Source: Alligator mississippiensis (Eukaryota; Chordata; Crocodylia; Alligatoridae). From it: a stretch of 64,000 nucleotides of DNA. The stretch lies in assembly GCF_030867095.1 (NCBI RefSeq), contig NC_081828.1, positions 51,871,434 through 51,935,433 on the forward strand, written 5' to 3'. The position numbers and the translations under genes were made by a program. The notes beneath the pieces are model-generated. The model saw only the letters and a list, made by a program, of their open reading frames with translations, was not told the DNA's origin and searched no databases. This document shows, piece after piece, positions 24,401-36,400 of this stretch (positions within the stretch are counted from its first letter, which is position 1; each line of letters begins with the position of its first letter).

Positions 24401-27400
24401 GATGCACCTGCTAATGCATGACATATGCTAGACAGACATGCTGACAACTTTTTATTTAAAGAATTATATGTGCACAAATAAAGCAATGAAAATACAGCTT
24501 TCATATAAGTAATAATCTGTTAGACTTCTTATTTTCACTCCTTTAAAACAGTTCTGGAGATCTGACACAAAATTAAAGTTTTAGGCTGCTTGTACATGTG
24601 ATGGAGATTTAGTCCCATAAATTGAAATGATGGGTTTACAATTTTGACTATTAAAAACCCACTATTTCAATTTAGGGGCTTTGGTCATTGTTAGGGTAAG
24701 AGGCCTGATCTCTTTCTTTTTCTTTTTTTTTTGCGGAGCTTGCTTGAATCTACCTTGGTCAGGAGCTGAGCTGCCAGCAGGCCAAGCGACCCCTGAGCTA
24801 TGGGGTCCCAGGTCCCTCCCCACACAGTGGCATCACTCCCCGGGGCCACCCAGGCGGGCAGGGAGACCTTGTAGGGAGACCTTGTACCTTTCAAACCCCA
24901 AATGAGGCAGTGCTTGTTGTGTCAGCGAGCAGCATGACCTGAACAGGCACATTGCAGGGGAACTGATGTGGAGACAATTCTTTGGGGGTGGGAAGGAAGC
25001 TCTCAGTGACTGCATCTCGCTGGGCATCACCTTTGGCAGCATCCCACAAGAGATGGGAAGCACCCTTCTGATTGGTTCAGTTCTACAGTGAGTGCTTGAC
25101 TGGGCTGACTTCTAGTACCAATGTGGTACGTCATGCTGGCTTGTAGGAGGCCCTTGCATCCCCTCCTGAATGAGATGATGCCGGTGGAGTCTGTGGCCTG
25201 AGTTGGCATGTTATATCTTAGGGATTCTGCAGAGAGAGGATAGAGGATAGATGTGAATTCTCCAAGCACCAGAGCCCTGCTCTAGAGTGCACTGAAGGGC
25301 CGAATTCCCAGGGTACCTTGCTGGTTCCCCCTTTTCCAGAGTAGTTCCATGAATGAGCTCTGGCTCTTACCCTCTCCTGTCCATTCAGTACAAACTGATC
25401 ATCATTGCACTGGTCCTGACATTCTGTTTATTTTTTATGGCTGACTTATTACAAGGCTCTGGCTTGTCTGCTTGGGCTCACAGAGTAGATGGTGACTCCA
25501 TAAGCAGAATGCTGTCTTCATAATATTTGGCACTTAGTGCCTTTCATCAAAATGTATCTTGGAAAAGGGAAGTATTTCCATTTTGCACTAGGGAAATAGA
25601 GGCAAAGTGTCTGTAAATCATTCTGAGTTGATGGGAGAGTCAGTGGCTGATTGGTTTCTAGGGTGACAAGAGCCAGACCAGTACCAAAAAGAAGAACCTA
25701 GCTCTCTGGAATCTGTTTTGTAGCCACTGGACTTCTATAAATGGTCACTGCTTCCTCTGGGCTGACCAGCACAAAGCCCCAGAAGCACTATTTGAGTTCC
25801 CTGCAAATGGCTGGCCAGACCAGGCCAGGACACAGAGCTTTGGACCATGAAAACAAAAGTTGCCTGCATGCATGTGGGATACCTGCTCTGTTGTATTCTG
25901 ATTAGAACATGTCGAGTCTGCTGGAGTGTTTTAATTAGAATACTCCAACATCTTCGCCATCATGTGTATTCAGTGTCCCCATGTTTCAAAATGGTGGTGG
26001 GTCACTTTACCTAAAGCTCATCGAACGATCTTTACTTAAACATCCCCATCACCATTTTGAAGCACGAGCTACTCAATACATAAGATGTTGTGAGTGTTTT
26101 CATTAGAACGGCTCACAAGAGCCGTTCTAATGAAAACGTGCCCTCCACCCTCACCCGCCCCAGAGCACATATATAGATGACCAAGGATTTTGGGCTCTTT
26201 CCTTAACTGGTGCTTTCTAAAAAACAGCTAGATTTTTTTTCTTCCCTTTTCCCTGAGGGAATGACTTCCTGCAGAGAGGGGCTGTGACGCTTCCCAAGCC
26301 CATGTACACATTCCTCTTTCCTGGCTGCATGCATATCTGGAGCATCACCTGTGGGGTCACAAGTTGGATAAAAGAATGAGATGGCTTCTGAAGATTCAGT
26401 GTCAGAGGCACCACTTCTGTAGCATCCTGAGTGTTTGGGTACATGAGAGCTGGTGTTCCTTTGAACTCAGATCCCCTGTGTGCTAATAATTAGTGCTCCC
26501 CTCTCTCCCAGACCTGTTACTGCTGGTATTTCAATCTTTATTTGTAGCCATACAATGAGAGCTGTGCTAACACCTGCCCAGTGGTTGTGGTGGTGTGCCT
26601 GGCTGGCCAGTAGCATCCCAGCCCCTGCAAATATTCCTTTAAGTTAAGTGCTCTGGGTCACACAGCTGTGGTAGGAAACTGGAAGACTAGCTAAAGGATT
26701 TCACTGTACTCTACTTGCCTTCCTCTTGCTGCCATCACCTTTGCCTGCTGCTGTCCACAGGTGGCCAAGCTCCCCATCCCTCTGAATGTTACAGAGATGC
26801 ACTCTACAGCAAACAGAGGAAACTTTCATAGGAACCCCAGATGCTTTCCCCTTGTGACATGTTTGGAAGGAGCCTGCTAGGGTCTGGCTTTGGTTTGCAG
26901 TTCAGAAAAGCTGAGTTGCAAGTTTTCAGGGTTGGATATTTCCAAGCAAACATCATCTGAAAATAACCCCCCTAGAGCCTCAGAAGGCAAGAAAGGAGGC
27001 TGATTCAAGCTTCCTGGTCCAGATACTACATTCAGACTTCCAGGATTATTAGGAGGAGAGAGGGATGCCTGGAGCAGCTCTGGGAGCTGACCTGCCAGAG
27101 TGAGGAGAGGAATGCCAGGCCTTGGTATGTGGAGGAGGGAATGTGGGGAGAAAGTGTTGTGGGCTCAGCGACTCCTGCATACAAGGACGTTGAGAACCAG
27201 TGTTTAAGAAAGAGGGATTAGCAGCTCTGCATTGGCTCCCTGCCCAGCTCTGCCTCTGGCACCAGTACAGAGCTCCTCTCCTGTTCCCCATGACTGTCAA
27301 CTCAGCCTGCCCATGTGAGGGGCTGGGAGGACACCACAGCACTCATCCTGGCTGCACAGACTCGCACTATGACAATTCGAGAGAAAGAGAAGCAGGAGCT

Positions 27401-30400
27401 GGGCAGTGAAGCTGTGATGCCTTCATCCTCAGGCTGTGGAGGGGGGATGCTGCAGCTGGGCTGTGGGTATTTGGTTTGTGAACAACTGGGGAGATATTGA
27501 GAGCACTATGAGCTACTCAGAGCTGCCCTATACCCTCACTGAAAGGGGCTCCTGTGCAATACTGCATTACAGGCAAGGGGAGAATCCTGTACTAGCATGG
27601 ACTGGATCCCTCAAGTAGTGGTCTCATGAGCACTGCCAAGCCATGCACAACTTGGAGAGGAGCCCTGCAAGGCAAATGCCCAGTGTTGCTGCTCGAAGAG
27701 TATGCGATATTGTTCCTGTGTCAGTCCTCATGCATGGCCTGAGCGTGGAGCTTGGCTATTAGGGCTGTGCTAAGCTTTGGTTGGTGATTCCATTTGGTGA
27801 CTGAATTCCCAAATCTGAATTGAATCGGGACCAATCTAAAGGTCTGAATTGATTCAAAGCTCTCCAAATCTTCGGAAAAGATTTGGAGAGCTTTGATGAT
27901 TCGGGCAGTCCCCGGTGGCTGCAGCAGGGAGCTGCAGCTGACTCCCAACTGGTAAGTACTAGGGGTAGGAGAGGGGGTGCTGGGGGAGGGGACCATGGGG
28001 GTACCCCTGCCAGTACCTCTGACTGCCCCCCCTCCCGCTCCCCCAGCCCCCCATGGCTGCCCTGCCTGCTCCAGCTCCTGGTACTTAAAAAAAACAAAAC
28101 AAACCCCAGTGCTCACTGGGTGCTGCTGGGTGGGGAGGCGATCCCCGCTGCCCCGTGCTGCATGGGGGGATCTGCAGCTGAATCTCCAAATCAGATTCGG
28201 CCGAATAGAATCGGGACAGTGATTTGAATCACCAAATCGAATCACTGTCCCCTGAATCGGCCAAATCTAAATCTGAAGTGAATACTAGCCACTTCGCACA
28301 GGCCTATTGGCCGTGCTGCTGAAGAGGCAGGCTGAGGGCCGGCCGGTGAGGCTGAATTCTCAACCTGACAGGAGCACGAAGGTCACGGCACGATCTGAAG
28401 GGTTTGAGCCCATTTGTGCTGGCGGTGTTCTGTCTTGGAGCACTGCACTCACTCTGTCACTAACAACACCCTTGGGTTGTCACCCCGTCAGCAGCCAGTG
28501 CATTTCTGTTGCTATATAAATCAGATGGGTTGATTCACGTAGGATGCTTCTTTTGGCTTTGTGTCTTATTTTGCTTAAAATTGCTTGGTGCTCTTAAATA
28601 GCTGCTGAAGTTGCTTCTTTGTGTGAGGCATTAGAAATATATGAGGTGGCTGCTACTGCTGTAAGTATTTGGCTCCTGACCTGGGGATCCAGGTACCAGT
28701 GTCTTCTTGTTTTGAGAAGAGCTGACACTTGTAAAGCTCTTGTTCTCTGTGGAAAGAGAACAGGAATACTTGAAAGAGAACAACTGGCTTTGCTTACCAG
28801 TAGGAGCCTGTTCTTTAAGCCTACACAGTGTCAAGCAGATGTCTTGTAGCTGTAAATGGGTGCTTCTGCAAAGCTGGTTTTGAGGATAAATCATCAGGGG
28901 AGTTGCCTAGGGCTCCCACCAGTCTTTCAATATGTGGGTGGGAGGAAAGGGGGGGCATGACTTAGCTTTTGCTTGGGGCTTCCATTGGTCTAATTCCAGC
29001 TCTGTTCATATAGCACTTTTATACTCTGTTAGTAAAAACTACAGTACTATAATTCATTGACAATCATCTATCTATTCATGCCTGTCTGTCCTTCCAGAAT
29101 GGAGACCAGCAGTGGTACTTGGTGCCTTCAACTGTGCTGACGAGTCCCATCAGAAAGTGTGTGGGGATTTTGGAATAACTGGATTCCCAACTCTGAAGGT
29201 AAAATTTGCACTAGCTGGGTGGTGTGGGGCTGGTGGAAAGCAGAGCCTCGCCTGTTTGCCTGGTGTCAGTGCTTCAGCCTGTGTGACCTCCCACACATGA
29301 TAACCAAAAGTCTCTCTTGATCAGTTCCTCAATGGCTCTGGTCCCCAGTCTGTGTATTGTATAGTGTTTTGGCTTTGTTTGAAGAGGAGCTGAATAGCAG
29401 TAATTGGCCATGGGCCATTTCAAATCTCCACTGTCCTCTGCTTATCTCAGCACTTCAGCAAACAGAAGGCACTTATTTAGGATGTTTCTCTAAGCACAAG
29501 GAACGGGGCAGGGAGGTGTCAGAAGAATCCTTTGCAGTTGAAGTGTCCCCTAAAGAGGAGCTGCCAGGGGAAACTCTCTTGCCTTGTGACCAAGCTGTCC
29601 CATGTATGTGGCTTGCTGTGACAGAGGAACAGGAAACTCCCATACTGACCCCCAGCTCCTGGGAGAGAGGCCTCCTGGAAGTGCCTACTAGCTGAGCACT
29701 CTGTATGACAGTCTCCCTTCTGACTAGGGGAGCCATTTTTGTGGTCTCTCTTAGCTGTTTCCTTTGAACTATCCTTTCTGCCTGTTCAGATAAATGGGGA
29801 TCTTGCATCTATGTGAGTAACACCACGGGTCTTCTCCTGAGGGCTTTCCAAACAAGGTTCAGCACCTAGGAATTTCCCCATGCTCCCTCCTGAAGTGCAG
29901 CCACCTCTGGGGTTTAACACAGCAGGTGTTTAATCCTATGCAGCAGCACTTCTTCACTTCCTGGCCTAGAGTGCAGATAATCCAATGTGCATGTTCAGCC
30001 CCTGCGGGGATTAGGGTAGGCAGAGTCAGCCATGATGGAGGACGTGCCCTGAGCCATTTCACAAGTACTGTGGGGGTGACCACATATGACACAGCTTCCT
30101 AATTTTCTGCTCTTTGTACTACAGGGCCACAGCAAGACTTTGTTCCCAACTGCAGGCTATGTTGAGGGCATCTGGTGCCCCTGTTGCTTTTGGCCATTAC
30201 TTTACTATTCCACCCCTTGGTTCCATGCCCAGGAGCTAATTGTGTAAATAGATATAATTTTAATATTTCCTTACATAAACAAAAGCACAATCCAACATAA
30301 GCAAAGCAACCAAAGCTTCTGAGATTCCTTATTAACTTGGAATTGCCTTGAATTTTGGATGGAAAGGGGAGGAGAACTTTCATAATTAACTTTAATTATT

Positions 30401-33400
30401 AGCTGTTATTTACAAAGTGGCACAAGAACACACAAGTCAAGAATACTGTCCTGGGCATGTTGCAGATGTCCTATTTTTTTTCCTTCCTGGTACTCCTTTA
30501 AGGGAGTCCCTGTAAATAGTCTTCTAAGATCAGAGTCCAGGAGGCAAAGCCCAAACCTGACAGAATTCAACAGTAAGTCCTCCCTTGCCCTTTCTTCCCA
30601 GGCCCATTGTACCTCTCACCCTGCCTGTGCTTATTTCCAGAGGAAAGTGGATCATCTGGCCTGTAGCTGTTCCAGCTGGGGGGATGATGTGATGCCTCTG
30701 GTCTGGCACAAAGGGAAATACAATGTCTATCAATCTTAAAATGCCTCTGCCACAAACATTTCCTGATCCAAAGCCAGGGCTGCTTCGAAGATCTCATTTA
30801 AAGAGACAGTGTCAGTGAGAGTCCTCAGTAAAAATTGTTGTGTTTCCAGGGGTTACTCAGATTATCTAAACAAGAAGGACTCTGTGAACTTTCCTTGCAC
30901 TGTTCTTTCTACACTACTTTCTGGCTTTGTCCATGATAGTTTTTGGCTGAGCTGTACCTGAAGGCAGATGATTCCTATGGCTATCTAGCCAGAACTTCAG
31001 TAGTTCAGCACAGAATGTATGTTTTGTTTTTATGGTGAGATGATACATCTTAGTTATCCTGCTGTAAAAGCCTAATGGAGACAAGATGCCTGTAGTTATC
31101 ACTGGGCTATGGATAGGTGTGGCTAGCACCATGCTGAGCACCAACCACTGACTTCACCTAGCTACTCATCAGGAGGATTTTATGGTGAAGTAGCTAAAGT
31201 ATCTGCCTATGAAAACCTGCCTTTTTGTCCTTGAAAACATGGCCTCTGTAATTTTCCCATCATACTCTCTTTCCCAGTGTAGATGAAAACATTCTGTTGT
31301 ATAATAGATTTGTGCTCAACCCTTGGTGCTTAGTGTAGACCAGTCAACCTCAACAGACTCAAGACACCCCTCGGAAAATGCCAGATTTTAGCTTTTATTG
31401 GGTTCTGTATTACAGAAATGTACTAGAGCAGTTCTTCTGTTGTAAAGAACTTGGGAAGCCCACAACAGGACAGAATAGTTTTGACACTATGGATTTCTAT
31501 TTAAAATCTGTGGGTTTATCTTGTGAATTGTGTAGGTGTTTGCATATGTCATGGTGCTAATGTTACACAGCATGCCACAACACCTTTTAAAAGCACCCTG
31601 GGTGAGAATCCCTGGTGTAGACAGTGTCAGACACGTTCAAGAACATCACTCTATTGAGTTAACTTTTGTACTTTAAACTAACGTGAATGTTTGCATGACT
31701 GGCTTTGCCTGGGGTAGGTGTTATTGAAAAAACATGTCAACTTGCACGTACTGGCTAATGTGTTTAAAAGTTCACTCATTTTCCCAGTATAGATAAATTG
31801 GGTGTGGAGCTGGACACTGTTTTGCTTTTCAGTCTGTGTGCTGCAGCAGCAGAGCTCCTTGTGTTACCTCCTTCCTCCCCTCCCTCCCTCCCCGCCCCAC
31901 CAGTACATAGCCACACCTAGCTGAACGAAATTGGGCATTAGTGTTGCCCACGCTAGTCATTCCCCACCCGTGGGGTTGGTTGTGTGTCATTGTTTGCAAT
32001 AAAAGCCCAAGTCCCTTTGGGTTTGTTCTCACTCCTCCTGGGGTGAGTCATGTTGTGTGGGAAGAACCAGCGGAGACTCTCTCTGCCTTGTGATTGCCAG
32101 TCCCAGTCCCAGCTACTTAGAATCGCTGCCTCGCGCATCTATACACACCTATTCTGCCTCCACCTTACAGTAACTTTGGTTGGGAAATCCCCATCATTGG
32201 GCTGGTTGCCAAGAAAGGGATGATGGAGAAAAATGCACCTTAAGCCCCCTTTTTGTGTTTGGCTGGAGTAAAACACCATCCAGACTCCCAGAGAAATCAC
32301 TGTGCTGGATGCAGGCGAAGAGGAAGTTAGTTATGCTGGGAGGAAATTAGAGACTGTAAGGTGGAGTGCTGGAAACCAGAAAGAGCCCGCATTTAGATGA
32401 GCAGTAGCGGACCACTTCTGTTGGAGGAGAGCAGACTGGGTGCTGGAGCAGTGATCCTCAAGCCGATACCCCAGGAATGGGGGATGACTGCCTCTGTACC
32501 CATAATATGATGCTTGTAGGTATCTTGAAAAGCTTCCCAAAGTTCCAGGAACACCTGCAGAAATGGCAGTGCTGTGAGGGCACTCAATTCAGGTTGGTCT
32601 GTATCTCTCCTCCTCCTGTTTCCACGTAGCCACCTTCTGCAAACAGATGTTGTTCCCAGTCCAGCCTGTTTAGCAAACACTTGCCAGATGCAATGAGATT
32701 GCTGCCAGTTTGGTGCAGGTAGCCTGGGTGAAGCAGCATTCGCAGCAGGGAGCATGGGTTGACTGGCAGCAGGTAGTGAGGGTAGGCTGCCCACAACAGG
32801 AGAATGGTGTGCAGGAGATAAACCTCTCTCATTTGTTGCCTTAAGGACTCCACACCAGAAGCAGGGTAAACATTTGCTAAGACCAGTGTCTTACTAAGAT
32901 TGTATTAGATTGTATGCATTCCTGATTCCTTGCCAAATGGGAGCTCGATTGTTCATCTCTGGTAGCCCCAGCATGCCTTCCCTGCTGGCATTTCTGGGCT
33001 GCAGTTGCTGCTGTGTGCTGAAGACTCAAATCTCCTAAACCTAGGACACCATGGGTGCCTTTGGTATCTTCCCCTCTCCCTGCACTATCCCCCTCTCCCC
33101 CAGTTTATCTTTGGAGGAGTTAAAACCTCCTTCCAACAGCACAGACCTCTCTTTGGCTTGAGGGCATGTCACTGCTTTCCTAGCCAATGGGCTGGGTGTT
33201 TTTTGTCCAGGGACAGGCCTTCCCACTGCCCGAATTCCAAGAGCTGACAGGGAGCTGGCTGACACCTTCCTCCTCCCTTCTGCATTGCCTTCCACCTCCC
33301 TCCTCCCACAGCAAGAGCAAGCTCATCCAGATGAAACTTTCTACCAGCCTGAGGCCTTGTTAGCCCCTGCGTTTCAATGCAATGCAGCCCTTCTGCAGCA

Positions 33401-36400
33401 AAACCTAATGTCTCTCTTCTGGGCCAAATGTGAGAACCAGGAAGAAAGTCTCAGTGGCATCTTGGCAAATGCAGGACAGTGGTCTTATCCCACTTGTGAG
33501 ATGCCAGAAAGTGGTGTCTGTTAGCCAAATTCTCTTGCCTGCTGCAAATGCTATAAATGAGGTGGGAGTCTTGTCTGTTTCCTGTTCTTTTCCTCAGTCG
33601 CTGCAGCCCAAAATCTTCATATAGTGCATCCTTACAGAGCTTCCTGGAAATGACAGGAACTCTTGCTTGTGAAGAGGCAATCCCCTGCCATCCTCCCCAA
33701 GCATACTCCATATGCATTCCTACCTTCTCCATTCCTGCTTGGTGAACACAAGGAAGGTAGAGTTGGGCTGCAACAAGTTGCCAGTGACACTCAACTATGT
33801 CCTTTTTATTTTCTGATCCAGACAGTCCATGCCATCTTTTTGCCCGTCTAGGTGAGACTGGGACAAAATGTGGATGGCAGAGGTGCAGTGGAGGCAAGCT
33901 GGAAGTATGAAGGAAGAGCTAGAGTGGAAACTGCTTCCCTTTCCCCCCTATAAATGGGGGGAGCTTGCAGGCCTGGCTTTTCTTTACTTCCTTGCGCTAG
34001 GGTCATGGCAGTAGTAGCTGGAAGGGCTCTTTAGCTTCATATTTGTCTGATTGTACTTGTCAGAGCAGCCCACCCCTATGTTCTCCTCACATTGGACGCT
34101 GTAGCATACTGTCATGACCTTGTACAGAGTGCAACGTCTTGTGAAGTAGAACTGGCCATTGAGCCACAGTCCACACTAGTACTCCAAATGCTTCATGGAC
34201 ATCCAATCTGTTCCATGTTGGTGCAAAGCACAGTGCTGACTGGGGCTTGTAATCAATGCCCCATGTTACCAGCAGCCAGTTTGATTCAAGGTCAGTGGCA
34301 CACATCTGCATCCTATTTCATGGTGTCCCCACTGGTCAGGAGTTCTGTGTCAGCTTCAGATACATCAACAAATGAGGACGTTCATTGAGTTAAATGTGGA
34401 ATGAAAGATGCACAGGCTTTTATTCTTTAATTTGATAGTAGATATTATTCATTTGATATACTGTTAACTGTCCTGATGCTACAGAATTGCTCAGGTGTAG
34501 AAGCTAAGATTTGACAGCTAGTGGGATAATAACAATCACTGTTTGGTTCCCCAGGAAGGAGGCAGGAGTCATCAGCAGTGAAGTAGTTACCAGTTGTGGT
34601 GACTGCAGTTATTTCAAACCAAGGATCTTGCAAGGTATATTGGCCAGGCCACACCACTTAGTGTAGTTGTTTCAGGCCCTCTCCAAACTCAGGCAGGTGT
34701 CATTGCCTTAATTTTTCCACAGCTTACAATTAGAAGGCTTTCTTCACATCTGCAAAGGCAAGCCACTTCTTTTAACAAAGCTTCAAGTTTATATTCTGGA
34801 TATAGGTAATAGAGCCCCAGGGCTTTCTCTGTGACACACTTTCGTAGGTTCCTTGATTCTTGAGGGGGCTGCTGCTCTTACGCTGCATTTCTACTGGCCA
34901 GATTCACCGACATCATCTTGTTGAGAGTCACCAGGTAGGGACCACTGAGGGCTGATGGTGGGAAGGTTGGCACATGGTGGAAAAGAAACCTTGATCCTGT
35001 AATTTCCTTTTCTTTCCACCTTCTCACTTAGTCTGTCAGAGCCAGAGCAGATGTTTGCCCTACAGGGTACAAAGATTTGGGTTTGTTCCCAAGTATTTTT
35101 GCTGTAAGGCAAGATGGACTCCTGAATGGGTTTGTGCCTGGAAGTTGTGTGTAGTTTATTTGGGTTTTTTGTCTGTTTGTTTGGTTGGTTTTTTAGTTTA
35201 CATTGTGTAAGTTAATTTGTTCTAATCTGGATCTCTTCCTGATTGATCTTTGTCTGCCTCAGGGTTTCAAAGTCTTTGCTTGTATAAACACTAGCTTCTA
35301 TTTATAGTACTTTCACTTTAGAAATTAATGGACCATACCTTTTACATCATGTTGCTCACCTCTTGATTGCAAAGCATTTGAAGGATTGTAAGGATCCCCC
35401 TTCTCTCTGTGGGATTGGGGTGGGGGGCTGAGACCCAGGGAGGTACAGTGCCTTGCTCCAGGTCACTCCGCTGGTCAGTGGCAGAGCCACCTGTAGAACC
35501 TAGATCTCTGCATTCCACCCCAGCACCCTGTGTGCTGGACCACGCTGCCCCTCTCTGTACTGTAGGTTTTAATAAGCTCCTTGAAGTGCTCTCTAAACAC
35601 TCTGACTAGCCCATTGTCTCTTGTTTCTTTCCAGTTTTTCAAGGCCTTTTCCAAGAGCCCAGAGGATGGAAAGAGGCTCTGTGAGTATTCAGTTTATTTT
35701 TAAAATACTAGAATTCTTTGCAGAGTTGCTTTCTTTTAGCTTGCAGCCCTTGTACCTGCTGAGTTTTGTAGCCAGGGCAGGCTGGGAGAGCAGTGCCCCC
35801 CAACTGGGGCAGCTAGGAGCATTACCAGAGTGCAGACCTCTGGAATGACACCTTGCCTCAGGAGGGGGAATCCTTACAGGGTATCAGTGAAGCCGGAACT
35901 GAAGCTTTATACAAGAGACAGATCTGTGCCCTGAGCTCTTACCCACTGGGTTGCAGAGGCTGCCAGATGGACTGGGGAAGTGCCTAGTAGGGCCTGTAGC
36001 TCTTTAACCCCCTCCCATACAAGGTGAAGCAGTGGTGGCTGTAGGATTGGAAGAAACCACTATAGTTGGGGCTGGTGTGCTAACAGATACCATCATTAAC
36101 TTCTTGTGCAGGCTGCTTTGAGGCTGACATCAATGTATTTTATTCTATGTGCAGATCCTGGTGACAGCCTTCCAGCTTTGAGACAAAGCCTAATTACCAA
36201 CCTAGAGAGGCACCAGGATGCCTGGCCTCCTGCTTGTCCACCACTGGAACCAGCCAGGTAACTGGAGGGTAATAGACTAGTTCAGGTACCAATGTGGGCA
36301 TTCTGCATGTGTTGGAGAGATGCCTGCACACACAGAACTGGGTTCTGGGGTAGAGATTTCTTTTGGGTGGAGGGGGTATGCTGAGGGTGTGGAGGAAGAC

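Larger units (their letters stand above)
24426..27759 (+). other. QSOX1 intron 1, third part
   Basis: No exon recognised. It contains an inverted repeat at 24614-24678, a copy of the GTACCARTGYRGYAC motif at 25114-25141, and an inverted-repeat element with a perfect terminal hairpin at 25925-26140. Confidence 0.5.

Noticed and set aside
27721..28245. 174- and 112-codon minus-strand ORFs
   Set aside because: They are by-products of the TIR element at 27760-28306, with no transposase motifs.
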